From assembly GCA_910575585.1 (NCBI GenBank), contig CAJTGF010000025.1, forward strand, positions 1 through 64,000: 64,000 nucleotides of DNA, written 5' to 3'. Shown here piece by piece: positions 16,656 through 23,843 of this stretch. Source of the DNA: Clostridiaceae bacterium (GTDB taxonomy: Bacteria; Bacillota; Clostridia; Lachnospirales; Lachnospiraceae). Numbering within the stretch: position 1 is the first letter of the stretch; every line of letters starts with the position of its first letter. Under the pieces are notes generated by a model. It was not told the DNA's origin. It saw only the letters and a program-made list of their open reading frames with translations, and searched no databases. The position numbers and the translations under genes were made by a program.

Positions 16656-17423
16656 TTATAGTGTCTTTCTGGCAGCCAGCAAAAACCGGTGTATGCTCCC
16701 CTCTATCACTCCCTTCTCCTCCAGAATCTCCTGGGCATGATAGAGATTTTCCAAACAATCACTGACGCTGAATCCAGGAAATTCCCACTCAATGATCCGC
16801 GCGAACCACACAAGAGCTCCCACATCCCAAAATTTTATGGGTCTAAACGCCTCCTGGGCCTCCTCTGCCTCAAACCCCGCATCCTCAAACGCCGCCTGGG
16901 CGATCTTTAAATACTGGTCCGGAAACGGAAGCTTAGGCACATCATTCAGCAATAACTCCACTAACTCCCTGTCATTTTCAGCTCCGACCTGTTCCGTAAT
17001 AAAGACACCGCCTGTCTTTAATACCCGCCCCGCTTCGCCGGGATGAAAGTTCCCATGGCGGTTTATCACAAGATCAAAGCTGCGGTCAGGAAAAGGCAGC
17101 GCGCCTCCTCCGTCCGCCGCCCGAAAATCGATTCCCATAGGGAGCAGCCTCTCCTCACACAGCCGGACATTGGGCGGGTAATTTTCCGTTGCCGCCAGAA
17201 GACCGCAGGGATGGCCAAGGGAAAGGAGAAATTCCCCTCCCCCGGTGTCAATGTCCAGAACCCTCATATCCGGACGCAGATAACGCCTGACAATCTCCTC
17301 ATAGTTCCACGGCAGGTCCCGCTCCTCGTCGTATTTTCCGCGGATATGGGAAAAATCCCATCCCCGGATGTGGGCGATCTCCTCTTCATGGAGCCATACC
17401 CTGGCCAGTTTTTTTCGATCCAT
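16656..17423 (-). CDS. Class I SAM-dependent methyltransferase
   Basis: 255 residues. Motif I of the Rossmann fold reads MRVLDIDTGGGEFLLSLGHP (about 53-72). An acidic residue follows at the end of strand 2, with FRAADGGGALPFPDRSFDLV (motifs II/III) further on. The N-terminal segment HEEEIAHIRGWDFSHIRGKY is typical of a small group of clostridial methyltransferases. The target is not known. It sits 14 bp downstream of the cell-wall-binding gene and 34 bp upstream of the molybdoenzyme, so it is probably part of the operon driven by the promoter at 18901. A role in modifying a small toxic compound would fit the MerR control, but that is inference. Confidence 0.85.
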   Translation of the reverse strand: MDRKKLARVWLHEEEIAHIRGWDFSHIRGKYDEERDLPWNYEEIVRRYLRPDMRVLDIDTGGGEFLLSLGHPCGLLAATENYPPNVRLCEERLLPMGIDFRAADGGGALPFPDRSFDLVINRHGNFHPGEAGRVLKTGGVFITEQVGAENDRELVELLLNDVPKLPFPDQYLKIAQAAFEDAGFEAEEAQEAFRPIKFWDVGALVWFARIIEWEFPGFSVSDCLENLYHAQEILEEKGVIEGSIHRFLLAARKTL

Positions 17424-17437
17424 ATGTTCACATCCTT

Positions 17438-18856
17438 TTATTTTTTATCTCCCACAGAAGTTACAACCCCATCCTTATCCGTAGAATAGTACACCCCGTC
17501 AGCATCTTTTACATTCTTTTTATTCTTCTGGATCTTTCCCGACTGATTTACCAGGTAATCCTTGCCCTGATACTGAATAATTCCATACCTCATCCCATAG
17601 TCAAGGGTCTTAAGCCGCCCTTGTTCGTAGATGCCGCCGTCATAGATGCCATCAACTCCCGCTCCTCTGTCACTGCCTGATGTCCTGAAACTATACATAA
17701 ATTTCTCTCCATCCAAATCAACGGTACACCTTCCGGTTTTCATAACCCCTTCCTTAGGCGTATCCCCAAAATAGTAAACTTTTTCCGTATCTCCTGCCGA
17801 CGGCAGCTGGGATTCATTTTCAATCTTCTCATAGGAGAGGATCTTTTTATCCTGCACCTTCATTTTATAAAGGCCGTGGAGCATCATGCCGCCTTCATTA
17901 AATCCGTAGGTATATCCATTGATGGTCTTTAGCTGGCTCGTCACCACGCCTCCGCCGGAAAGACCGTAGAACCAGTATTCCTCCTCGTCTTCATGGGCCT
18001 GGACGTCTATCTCTTCACTTGGCACTGTCTTAAACCATCCTACGGCCAGCCAGCACTGATCGGGACGTTTATAATAAGAGCTGGCCGAAGACGGCGTAGC
18101 TGTGCTGCCGGTAGCGACCGGTGTTGACTGCCACTGATATTTCGCGTTTCCGTCTTCCCCAAACAGGTATTTATAGCCGTTTATGGTTTTTTTCGTACCA
18201 GCCGCTTTCTTTCCGTTGGCATTAAAATAAAACCAGTACTCATCATTATAAAAGCTGTCTTCATTCCCGTCATCCAGCGCCTCCAGCTGTTTCCACATCC
18301 CCTGTACCATGGCCCCGTCATCTTCATCCCCGCAGTAGTAAGTCCCCTCTCTCCAGGCGTCATCCCCGGTTACCCGCTGGGAATCTTCATCCACCCATCC
18401 GAAAAGCATACGGCCGCTGCTGTCAAACGCGTACTTTTTCTTCTCCCCGCTGGCCGTCACGATGGTCTTAAACGAAGTCCTTCCGGAATCGGGGGCTTTG
18501 TATGCCTTTCCGTTAGACTGAAAGTAATACCACACATTATCCGGCTCGTCGCCGCCGGTTTCCGGATTGGGAAGTTTTCGCCATTCATTGGCTACCCTGG
18601 CTCCGGTTGAGTTTACATAATAATAATCATCTCCGTACTCCACCAGTTGGCTGCGGACCATGCGTCCGTCGCCGCCCAGATAAAACCAATGACTCCCCGA
18701 TCTCTTCCAGGTATCCGTCACCGTCTCATTGTTGCTCTGAACATACCGCCACTCATTGCCGTCCCACTGCCATCCGGCAGCCGCGTATGATGGAAAGCTG
18801 ATCCCAAAAGCCAATATAAGCCCTGCTCCCACAGTATAAACGGTTTTTTGTCTCAT
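17438..18856 (-). CDS. Exported cell-wall-binding repeat protein (choline-binding type)
   Basis: 472 residues, started at the ATG behind GGAGG. The N-terminus MRQKTVYTVGAGLILAFGIS to SYAAA is a signal peptide. The rest consists of repeated 20-residue aromatic units such as GWQWDGNEWRYVQSN, HWFYLGGDGRM and YYYVNSTGARVANEW, the CW_binding_1 (choline-binding) pattern, with spacers rich in Asp and Glu. No catalytic domain is apparent, so it is a wall-attached structural or binding protein that would dock on choline or related wall polymers. A LicD-type gene in the distant glycan locus (33376) could supply such a decoration. It is the first gene of an operon with a 19-bp-spacer MerR promoter. Confidence 0.85.
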   Translation of the reverse strand: MRQKTVYTVGAGLILAFGISFPSYAAAGWQWDGNEWRYVQSNNETVTDTWKRSGSHWFYLGGDGRMVRSQLVEYGDDYYYVNSTGARVANEWRKLPNPETGGDEPDNVWYYFQSNGKAYKAPDSGRTSFKTIVTASGEKKKYAFDSSGRMLFGWVDEDSQRVTGDDAWREGTYYCGDEDDGAMVQGMWKQLEALDDGNEDSFYNDEYWFYFNANGKKAAGTKKTINGYKYLFGEDGNAKYQWQSTPVATGSTATPSSASSYYKRPDQCWLAVGWFKTVPSEEIDVQAHEDEEEYWFYGLSGGGVVTSQLKTINGYTYGFNEGGMMLHGLYKMKVQDKKILSYEKIENESQLPSAGDTEKVYYFGDTPKEGVMKTGRCTVDLDGEKFMYSFRTSGSDRGAGVDGIYDGGIYEQGRLKTLDYGMRYGIIQYQGKDYLVNQSGKIQKNKKNVKDADGVYYSTDKDGVVTSVGDKK

Positions 18857-18900
18857 ATTTTCGTCCTCCAAAGTCATAGTCTGCCACTGCTTATGCGGCA

Positions 18901-18931
18901 ACTATACGCCTTGGAGTTACTCCAGGGTCAA
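18901..18931 (-). promoter_or_regulatory. MerR-type promoter/operator upstream of the cell-wall protein operon
   Basis: Read on the minus strand: -35 TTGACC (18926-18931), a 19-bp spacer holding the perfect dyad TGGAGT-A-ACTCCA, then -10 TATAGT (18901-18906). The layout is that of a MerR-activated promoter. It lies 45 bp upstream of the cell-wall protein start and about 70 bp downstream of a MerR gene in the same direction, the obvious candidate regulator. Confidence 0.8.
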
Positions 18932-18999
18932 TGAAGGGATTCTTTCGGTTTTTTTACTAATATTTCCGGCTTTCCGCTGCTGCTGTCTCCTTATGCCCT

Positions 19000-19836
19000 T
19001 TATGAAGAGATTACAGGGATATAAATTTCCTGATAATAGGAGTATCCCTTGTCCGAAACCCCGGCAAAATTGGATGTGACAAAAACCTCCGGCGAAGCCA
19101 CAAGTCCCTGCTTTGCCGCCCACTGACGCATGGCGCCGATGACCGAAAGCGACGGCTTTGCCTCCGGGCCGTCTGCTACAGTGCAGATACAGGGAGCGGA
19201 TTCCTCCAAAATCTCGCATCCAAAAAAGTCATACTCCGGCTCCATACACTGCACCACATCCTCATAGATCAGAAGCTGGGAACATTCATAAGTAAGCTGC
19301 GCATCCTGCAGCGAAAATCCTGACTGATACTGGTAGCAGTCATACACATACACCATATCCAGCCCGGAATACTTCTGCGACAATGAAAACCACTGTTTCA
19401 AACCGTCAACCGCCGAATCCATCCTATACAGAATACGGCATGGAGGAAATGATCGCAGACTGAAACAATCCCGCCGCTCTTCCAGTTCCTCATAAATCTT
19501 TTTTATGGAGATCAGACGCGACAAGGTCTGCTGGTGAAAACGGATGGCCTTTATCTCCGCTTCCATCTGCCGCGAAAGCGCATTTTTGTGTTCACCGTCC
19601 AGCGGCGCGGAGACCATCAGATCTTCGATGGCATCCAATCCCAGATTCAGTTTTTTGGAAAATAAAATCCGCACCAAAAGATAAAGGTCATCCTCTGTAA
19701 AATACCGGTATCCGTTAGACTTTTTTCTTGCTGTGAGAATCCCTTTTTTTTCGTAAAAACGAAGTGTGTCCCGGCTAAGACCGGTGATGGAAGCGATGTC
19801 TCCGATCAAATATTCCTGTTTTTCCAATGTATTCAC
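19000..19836 (-). CDS. MerR-family regulator with C-terminal GyrI-like effector domain
   Basis: 278 residues. The winged helix is LIGDIASITGLSRDTLRFYEKKGIL (about 10-34), followed by NGYRYFTEDDLYLLVRILF. A long coiled dimer helix spans 60-125, and a C-terminal GyrI/BmrR-like ligand fold ends VSDKGYSYYQEIYIPV. Such regulators bind bulky or cationic compounds and activate promoters with stretched spacers. The start is GTG at 19836; TTG starts one to two helices in cannot be excluded because the ribosome binding site is poor. A perfect 19-bp palindrome lies just upstream. The nearest MerR-type promoter is at 18901, in front of the cell-wall/methyltransferase/molybdoenzyme operon. Confidence 0.88.
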   Translation of the reverse strand: MNTLEKQEYLIGDIASITGLSRDTLRFYEKKGILTARKKSNGYRYFTEDDLYLLVRILFSKKLNLGLDAIEDLMVSAPLDGEHKNALSRQMEAEIKAIRFHQQTLSRLISIKKIYEELEERRDCFSLRSFPPCRILYRMDSAVDGLKQWFSLSQKYSGLDMVYVYDCYQYQSGFSLQDAQLTYECSQLLIYEDVVQCMEPEYDFFGCEILEESAPCICTVADGPEAKPSLSVIGAMRQWAAKQGLVASPEVFVTSNFAGVSDKGYSYYQEIYIPVISS

Positions 19837-19843
19837 ACCCTTA

Positions 19844-19862
19844 CTGTTTAAACTTTAAACAG
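19844..19862. promoter_or_regulatory. Perfect palindrome upstream of the MerR gene, probable operator
   Basis: CTGTTTAAA-C-TTTAAACAG forms a perfect 19-bp palindrome 8 bp upstream of the MerR start codon. AT-rich dyads of this kind are typical MerR-family binding sites. It is unlike the 18901 dyad (TGGAGT/ACTCCA), so it may serve a different regulator or autoregulation. Confidence 0.55.
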
Positions 19863-19894
19863 AGTGTAACGTAAGCGGGTTTGGGAATCAATGG

Positions 19895-19914
19895 TTCTTC
19901 CAAAATTGGAAGAA
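19895..19914. promoter_or_regulatory. Perfect 20-bp palindrome, possible operator
   Basis: TTCTTCCAA-AA-TTGGAAGAA is a perfect inverted repeat between the MerR gene and the alpha-galactosidase gene. No T-run follows, so it is more likely a protein-binding site than a terminator. Apart from this palindrome, the one at 19844 and the promoter at 20135, I see nothing in the 359-bp gap. Confidence 0.45.
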
Positions 19915-20134
19915 TTTGAAATAAAATGGTAATAACTGTCAGAAAAAAGTCAGGAACTTACGCCCTTTTTATTGAAGGACCCCCACCTTGCAAAACTGTA
20001 TATACTGCTATTGTAACATAAGCATTTTCCGTAAGCAACCCGTTACTACACGGCCACCTGACGGATCAACCCGCTGATTTCGCTGATTTTTTCACATATG
20101 TTACATTTCCTCCCACACATCTGACAAAAATCTA

Positions 20135-20163
20135 TTTACAACCCACCTTTCCTATTATATGAT
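20135..20163 (+). promoter_or_regulatory. Promoter of the alpha-galactosidase gene
   Basis: TTTACA (20135-20140), 17 bp, TATGAT (20158-20163). The start codon follows 33 bp later behind AAGGAGG. Confidence 0.65.
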
Positions 20164-20195
20164 TGCCTCAAAACACGGAGCAAGGAGGACGCTTT

Positions 20196-21377
20196 ATGAT
20201 AGCAGCAAGACCGCCTATGGGGTGGAATTCATGGAACACCTTTGGCAAAGACATTGACGAGGAACTGATCTTCCAGATTGCGGATGTTATGGTTCAGGAG
20301 GGATACAAAGAGGCAGGGTATGAATATCTGGTCATCGACGACTGCTGGTCATTAAAAGAGCGGGACCAGGACGGCAACCTTGTTCCGGACCCGGCAAAAT
20401 TCCCCCACGGAATGAAGGCAGTAGCCGACTACGTTCACAACGCAGGGCTGAAATTCGGCATGTACTCCTGCGCCGGGATCCGCACCTGTGCCGGATACCC
20501 TTCCAGTTATGACCACGAATTTCAGGACGCCCGGCTGTTTGCCCAATGGGGTGTAGACTATCTCAAATACGACTACTGCAATTTCCCGGAAAATGCCGAC
20601 GGCATCAACCGCTACCACATCATGAGCATGGCCTTAAAAGCCACCGGACGGGAAATCTGCTTTGCGGCCTGCAACTGGGGACACCACGATGCCTGGAACT
20701 GGATGCGCTCCATCGGCGCCCACATGTACCGCTCTACAGGAGATATCTTCGACAACTTCCGCTCCTTTATGGCAATTTTCCAATCCCAGCTGGAACACTT
20801 ATGCCAATCCGGCCCTTACTGCTTCAACGACATGGACATGCTGACCGTAGGCATGTACAACCAGGGCAATGTAGCCATCGGAAAGCCCTGCACAGACGGA
20901 GAATACCGGATGCAGTTTTCTTTGTGGTGTCTTTCCGGCGTTCCGCTTATGCTCGGCGCGGACATCCGGAAACTAAATCCCCAGATGAAGGAACTTCTCC
21001 TGAATAAGCAGCTGATCCGCATTGACCAGGACACAGAGTGCCGTCCCCCCTATCTGGTTGGAAAGAAACACATCATGGTTTTGGAAGAAGACCGTGAAAA
21101 CGCGGTGGAACCCTTGAGAGCCGTAAAGGACCAGCTGTACACGTTCATCAAACATTTGTCAGACAATGAATTTGTCATTGCCTATTATAATTTGTTTGAT
21201 GAGGAGCGGGAAGTCAGCTGCATTTTCGCGGACGCCGGAGTCCCCTACACCTCCGGGTACGGATTTGCCATGAAGGATATCTTTACCGGGGAAGATCTGG
21301 GAGTCAAGAAAGACTATTATATCGTCTCCGTTCCCGGACATGACTGCAAATTGTTCCTGTGCCGCCTGGCAAAATAA
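20196..21377 (+). CDS. Alpha-galactosidase, glycoside hydrolase family 27
   Basis: 393 residues, started at the ATG behind AAGGAGG; no signal peptide, so it acts in the cytoplasm. The family GH27 core is clear: MGWNSWNTFG at 8-17, VIDDCW, FGMYSCAG, YLKYDYCNF with nucleophile D126, and YRSTGDIFD with acid/base D183. It removes terminal alpha-1,6- or alpha-1,3-linked galactose from oligosaccharides such as melibiose or raffinose, or from glycan fragments that have been imported. Length is close to the bacterial GH27 norm. It has its own promoter and no adjacent sugar transporter on the same strand; the PTS genes nearby are transcribed in the opposite direction. Confidence 0.93.
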   Translation: MIAARPPMGWNSWNTFGKDIDEELIFQIADVMVQEGYKEAGYEYLVIDDCWSLKERDQDGNLVPDPAKFPHGMKAVADYVHNAGLKFGMYSCAGIRTCAGYPSSYDHEFQDARLFAQWGVDYLKYDYCNFPENADGINRYHIMSMALKATGREICFAACNWGHHDAWNWMRSIGAHMYRSTGDIFDNFRSFMAIFQSQLEHLCQSGPYCFNDMDMLTVGMYNQGNVAIGKPCTDGEYRMQFSLWCLSGVPLMLGADIRKLNPQMKELLLNKQLIRIDQDTECRPPYLVGKKHIMVLEEDRENAVEPLRAVKDQLYTFIKHLSDNEFVIAYYNLFDEEREVSCIFADAGVPYTSGYGFAMKDIFTGEDLGVKKDYYIVSVPGHDCKLFLCRLAK

Positions 21378-21422
21378 CAGCCCCTGCATAAAATGTGTCT
21401 GCCTGATCGCTTTGAATCTGAC

Positions 21423-21632
21423 ATGGAACATATGAAAAAACAAGAATACTGTAAAAAATGCCAAAAACCATTGACCTCTGACGAGATCGGAGCCACAAAA
21501 AAACTGATAAACCGGGGCAGCCAGGTGTTTTTCTGCCTGGACTGCCTGGCCCAAGCATTTGACATTACCAGAGAAGATATCGAGAAAAAGATTGTGTATT
21601 TTAAAGAAACGGGATGTACGCTGTTTCAATAA
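21423..21632 (+). CDS. Small protein with paired CxxC zinc-binding motifs
   Basis: 69 residues from ATG 21423, or 66 from ATG 21432. Neither has a good ribosome binding site, so the start is uncertain. YCKKCQKPLTSDEIGATKKL and FFCLDCLAQAF give two CxxC pairs spaced like a treble-clef zinc ribbon. A C-terminal helix reads FDITREDIEKKIVYFKETGC. It follows the alpha-galactosidase by 45 bp on the same strand and precedes a terminator, so it is probably co-transcribed. Function is unknown. Confidence 0.65.
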   Translation: MEHMKKQEYCKKCQKPLTSDEIGATKKLINRGSQVFFCLDCLAQAFDITREDIEKKIVYFKETGCTLFQ

Positions 21633-21654
21633 ATGTTTAAAACCCGGGGAAACC

Positions 21655-21701
21655 AAAAAGGGGAGCCGCAGCATGACAAGATCCTGCGACATCCCCTTTT
21701 T
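21655..21701. terminator. Bidirectional rho-independent terminator
   Basis: AAAAAGGGGA (21655-21664) pairs with TCCCCTTTTT (21692-21701), and inside it CGCAG pairs with CTGCG. The T-runs on both strands suit both the CxxC-protein gene (plus) and the RpiB-like gene (minus, ends 21732). Confidence 0.85.
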
Positions 21702-21731
21702 ATGCGCCCAAAGGATAATCCGTCATCCGCC

Positions 21732-22406
21732 TTAGCGTCTGCCCGCTGCCTGGTCCACAAAGGTTTTCAGCTGCGTATCCCTGCACCCTGCATAGAAACA
21801 ATCCAAAAATCTAGGAATCATGCAGCCCTTCACCAGTTCCGGGTCAACAGCTTTAAGCGCCTCGGTCAGAGGTTTTGCCACCTGCTTTTTCACTTCAAAT
21901 AAAAGGTCCGCATTGCGGTTCTGGGCCTCCTTGCGACCATCCGGATATCCCATGCCTTTTGGCGAGCCAAAGGCCCTTGTAAAAATATTGTTCAGGTTCA
22001 GTTCCGCTCCCCATCCGAACCCTTTGGCGTATGGAATGGACAGCGCATTGCCGTTGTTGATCTGCAAAAACAGATACGCGTCTGTAGGTTCAATACAGTA
22101 TCCGCAGACAACGCCGGGATACATGTTTAAAGACATCAGAGCTCCTTGTCCTGTACCGCAGCCAGTGACCACAAAATCCACGGCTTTGGAATTAAGGAGG
22201 AGGGCTGCCTGAATGCCTAAGTGCAGGTAGGTAAGCCTTGGATTGTCTTTCGTATAAGCCTCTGGAACATCCTCTTCTTTAAGAGGCGCCTCCATGGCCG
22301 CGTTGAACACCTGATGCCCCATAGGTTCCACAACTGCTTTTAACTCTCTCACAATAATCCCGTTTTTCGGCGCTTGGCTGAATTCATTCAATACCGCTAT
22401 TTTCAT
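21732..22406 (-). CDS. RpiB/LacA/LacB-family sugar-phosphate isomerase
   Basis: 224 residues from the ATG behind AAGGAG. The fold is that of ribose-5-phosphate isomerase B / galactose-6-phosphate isomerase: MKIAVLNEFSQAPKNG at the start, VTGCGTGQGALMSLN (the conserved GCGTGxG cysteine loop) near 85, and GWGAELNLNNIFTRAFG. It is longer than typical RpiB (about 150 residues) and carries an extra C-terminal region. It would interconvert an aldose- and a ketose-phosphate. It is transcribed after PTS IIB and IIC genes, so its substrate is probably the phosphorylated sugar that the PTS imports. Confidence 0.8.
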   Translation of the reverse strand: MKIAVLNEFSQAPKNGIIVRELKAVVEPMGHQVFNAAMEAPLKEEDVPEAYTKDNPRLTYLHLGIQAALLLNSKAVDFVVTGCGTGQGALMSLNMYPGVVCGYCIEPTDAYLFLQINNGNALSIPYAKGFGWGAELNLNNIFTRAFGSPKGMGYPDGRKEAQNRNADLLFEVKKQVAKPLTEALKAVDPELVKGCMIPRFLDCFYAGCRDTQLKTFVDQAAGRR

Positions 22407-22441
22407 TGGCGTTCTCTCCTTTTCCTTTGACTGCCATGTCC

Positions 22442-23209
22442 TCAAACTGTTCCTTCTCTTTTCTCTTTTTTCAGCATAGTTGCGATAAAAAGGCCAATGG
22501 GAGGAGTCATGCCGCCGATGATCTTGGCGCACATAGGTCCGTTGATGCCGTCCGCCCCCAGGGCATTGGCTGCCATGGACGCCGTCTTGTTTACCGGACC
22601 GCCCATATCAAATCCCATGCAGGCTCCGATCACACCGCCGATCACCGCCTTCGCGCCTCCGTTTAAGGAGATGATCCACTGCTGGAACACATCCATGATC
22701 CAGGCCAGGGGGATGGAGAATATGCACAAGAAGATCATGCCGCACAAAAATGTGGAACACACGGGGATGATCATAACCGGTTTCAATCCCTCGCACCACT
22801 TAGGCAGTTTCCAGCCTTTCATCCAGTTCACCACCGCGCCGATGATAAACGCCATCAAAAGGCCCCCTAAAAACCCTGCCTTTGACTGGGCGGAACAGTA
22901 GCCGATGACCATACCAGGAACGATTCCAGGCCGTCCGGCGATGGAGTACGCGGCGCCTGCCGTCATGACCGCCACCGCGAAATCCATGGCATAGGAGCTT
23001 AACTTATTAACGCCCCACCAGAATCCGACCCATGTAAACGGGTTCAGATTGGAAAACGGCGTCGCCCCTGCCTCAATGGCGCTGCCGATATTCCAGCCGC
23101 CAAATGCCTTTGCAAGCGCTCCCAGGATACCTCCGGCTACAACAATGGGTATCATGTAGGAAATACCGGTCATAATGTGTTTCATAAAATTTTTCTGTTG
23201 TTTTGCCAT
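22442..23209 (-). CDS. Short fructose-type PTS sugar transporter subunit IIC (apparently lacking its C-terminal part)
   Basis: 255 residues. The N-terminus MKHIMTGISYMIPIVVAGGI (from residue 9) and GFDMGGPVNKTASMAANAL are typical of fructose-family EIIC. The usual EIIC of this family has about 340-360 residues and a C-terminal ITEGAIPFA motif, which is absent here. The protein ends IGLFIATMLKKEKREGTV, and the isomerase ribosome binding site starts 20 bp later, so there is no remaining coding frame for the missing part. It may be a truncated or specialised permease. It is co-transcribed with IIB; no IIA domain or separate IIA is in the window. Confidence 0.75.
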   Translation of the reverse strand: MAKQQKNFMKHIMTGISYMIPIVVAGGILGALAKAFGGWNIGSAIEAGATPFSNLNPFTWVGFWWGVNKLSSYAMDFAVAVMTAGAAYSIAGRPGIVPGMVIGYCSAQSKAGFLGGLLMAFIIGAVVNWMKGWKLPKWCEGLKPVMIIPVCSTFLCGMIFLCIFSIPLAWIMDVFQQWIISLNGGAKAVIGGVIGACMGFDMGGPVNKTASMAANALGADGINGPMCAKIIGGMTPPIGLFIATMLKKEKREGTV

Positions 23210-23254
23210 ACCTGTTTCCCCTCTTTTCTAAAAAATTTCCCGCGCTGGTTTCTC

Positions 23255-23563
23255 TTACTTGCCCAGTTTCTCATGGATCTTGTTAATGACCCCTTTCGGT
23301 GACTTCATCACCATGCCGATGGGGATATCCACCACCGGTTTTCCTTTAAAACGGTCCTTGTTCACCCTGATGTCCGCTGAGATGAGAATGACATCTGCCT
23401 CCTTGATCTCTTCCGGTGTAAATTCGTTTTCCACACCGATGGAACCCTGGGTTTCCACTTTAATGGCATCCCCCAGCTCCTTTGCCGCGTTTTCCAGTTT
23501 CTCCTTTGCGATGTAGGTATGGGCAAGGCCCGCTGTACATGCTGTAATAGCTAAAATCTTCAT
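23255..23563 (-). CDS. Fructose-type PTS subunit IIB
   Basis: 102 residues from the ATG behind GAGGAGG. The phospho-acceptor is Cys9 in ITACTAGLAHTYIAKEKLE. VETQGSIGVENEFTPEEIKE and ADVILISADI are typical of the fructose EIIB family. It takes phosphate from EIIA and passes it to the sugar bound by EIIC. It opens the operon IIB-IIC-isomerase (45-bp and 35-bp gaps). An inverted repeat lies upstream at 23594-23628. Confidence 0.9.
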   Translation of the reverse strand: MKILAITACTAGLAHTYIAKEKLENAAKELGDAIKVETQGSIGVENEFTPEEIKEADVILISADIRVNKDRFKGKPVVDIPIGMVMKSPKGVINKIHEKLGK

Positions 23564-23593
23564 GCGCAGCCTCCTCTCTTTTTTATTTACATA

Positions 23594-23628
23594 AAATTTA
23601 CCATACGCGCCGGGAACATGGTAAATTT
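23594..23628. promoter_or_regulatory. Inverted repeat upstream of the PTS operon, probable operator
   Basis: AAATTTACCAT (23594-23604) and ATGGTAAATTT (23618-23628) form a perfect 11-bp inverted repeat with a 13-bp spacer, 31 bp upstream of the IIB start. A further half-site-like ACGGTAATTTTT occurs at about 23645. No matching regulator gene is adjacent. Confidence 0.55.
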
Positions 23629-23677
23629 GTTCAGGCATATCGTTACGGTAATTTTTCTATTATTTAACCATTAAGTG

Positions 23678-23707
23678 TTGCAGTCTCTCCCACTTATCTG
23701 GTACAAT
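23678..23707 (+). promoter_or_regulatory. Possible promoter of the DUF4261 gene
   Basis: TTGCAG (23678-23683), 18 bp, TACAAT (23702-23707), about 135 bp upstream of the start codon. Confidence 0.4.
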
Positions 23708-23843
23708 AGCAATGATAATCCACTCTAAGATAAATCCTGTATCCCATGGCCTCTGCCATGAGGGTCTTAAAGATCATATTTCCATACACTCCCGAAAAAA
23801 ATACATAGTGATCGATCGAATATGAGAGGAGACAAGACATGTT

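Noticed and set aside
17066-17489. Small frames overlapping the methyltransferase
   Set aside because: Shadows without ribosome binding sites.
19837-20195. CcpA cre site for the alpha-galactosidase
   Set aside because: No match close to the cre consensus was found; the palindromes present have a different form.
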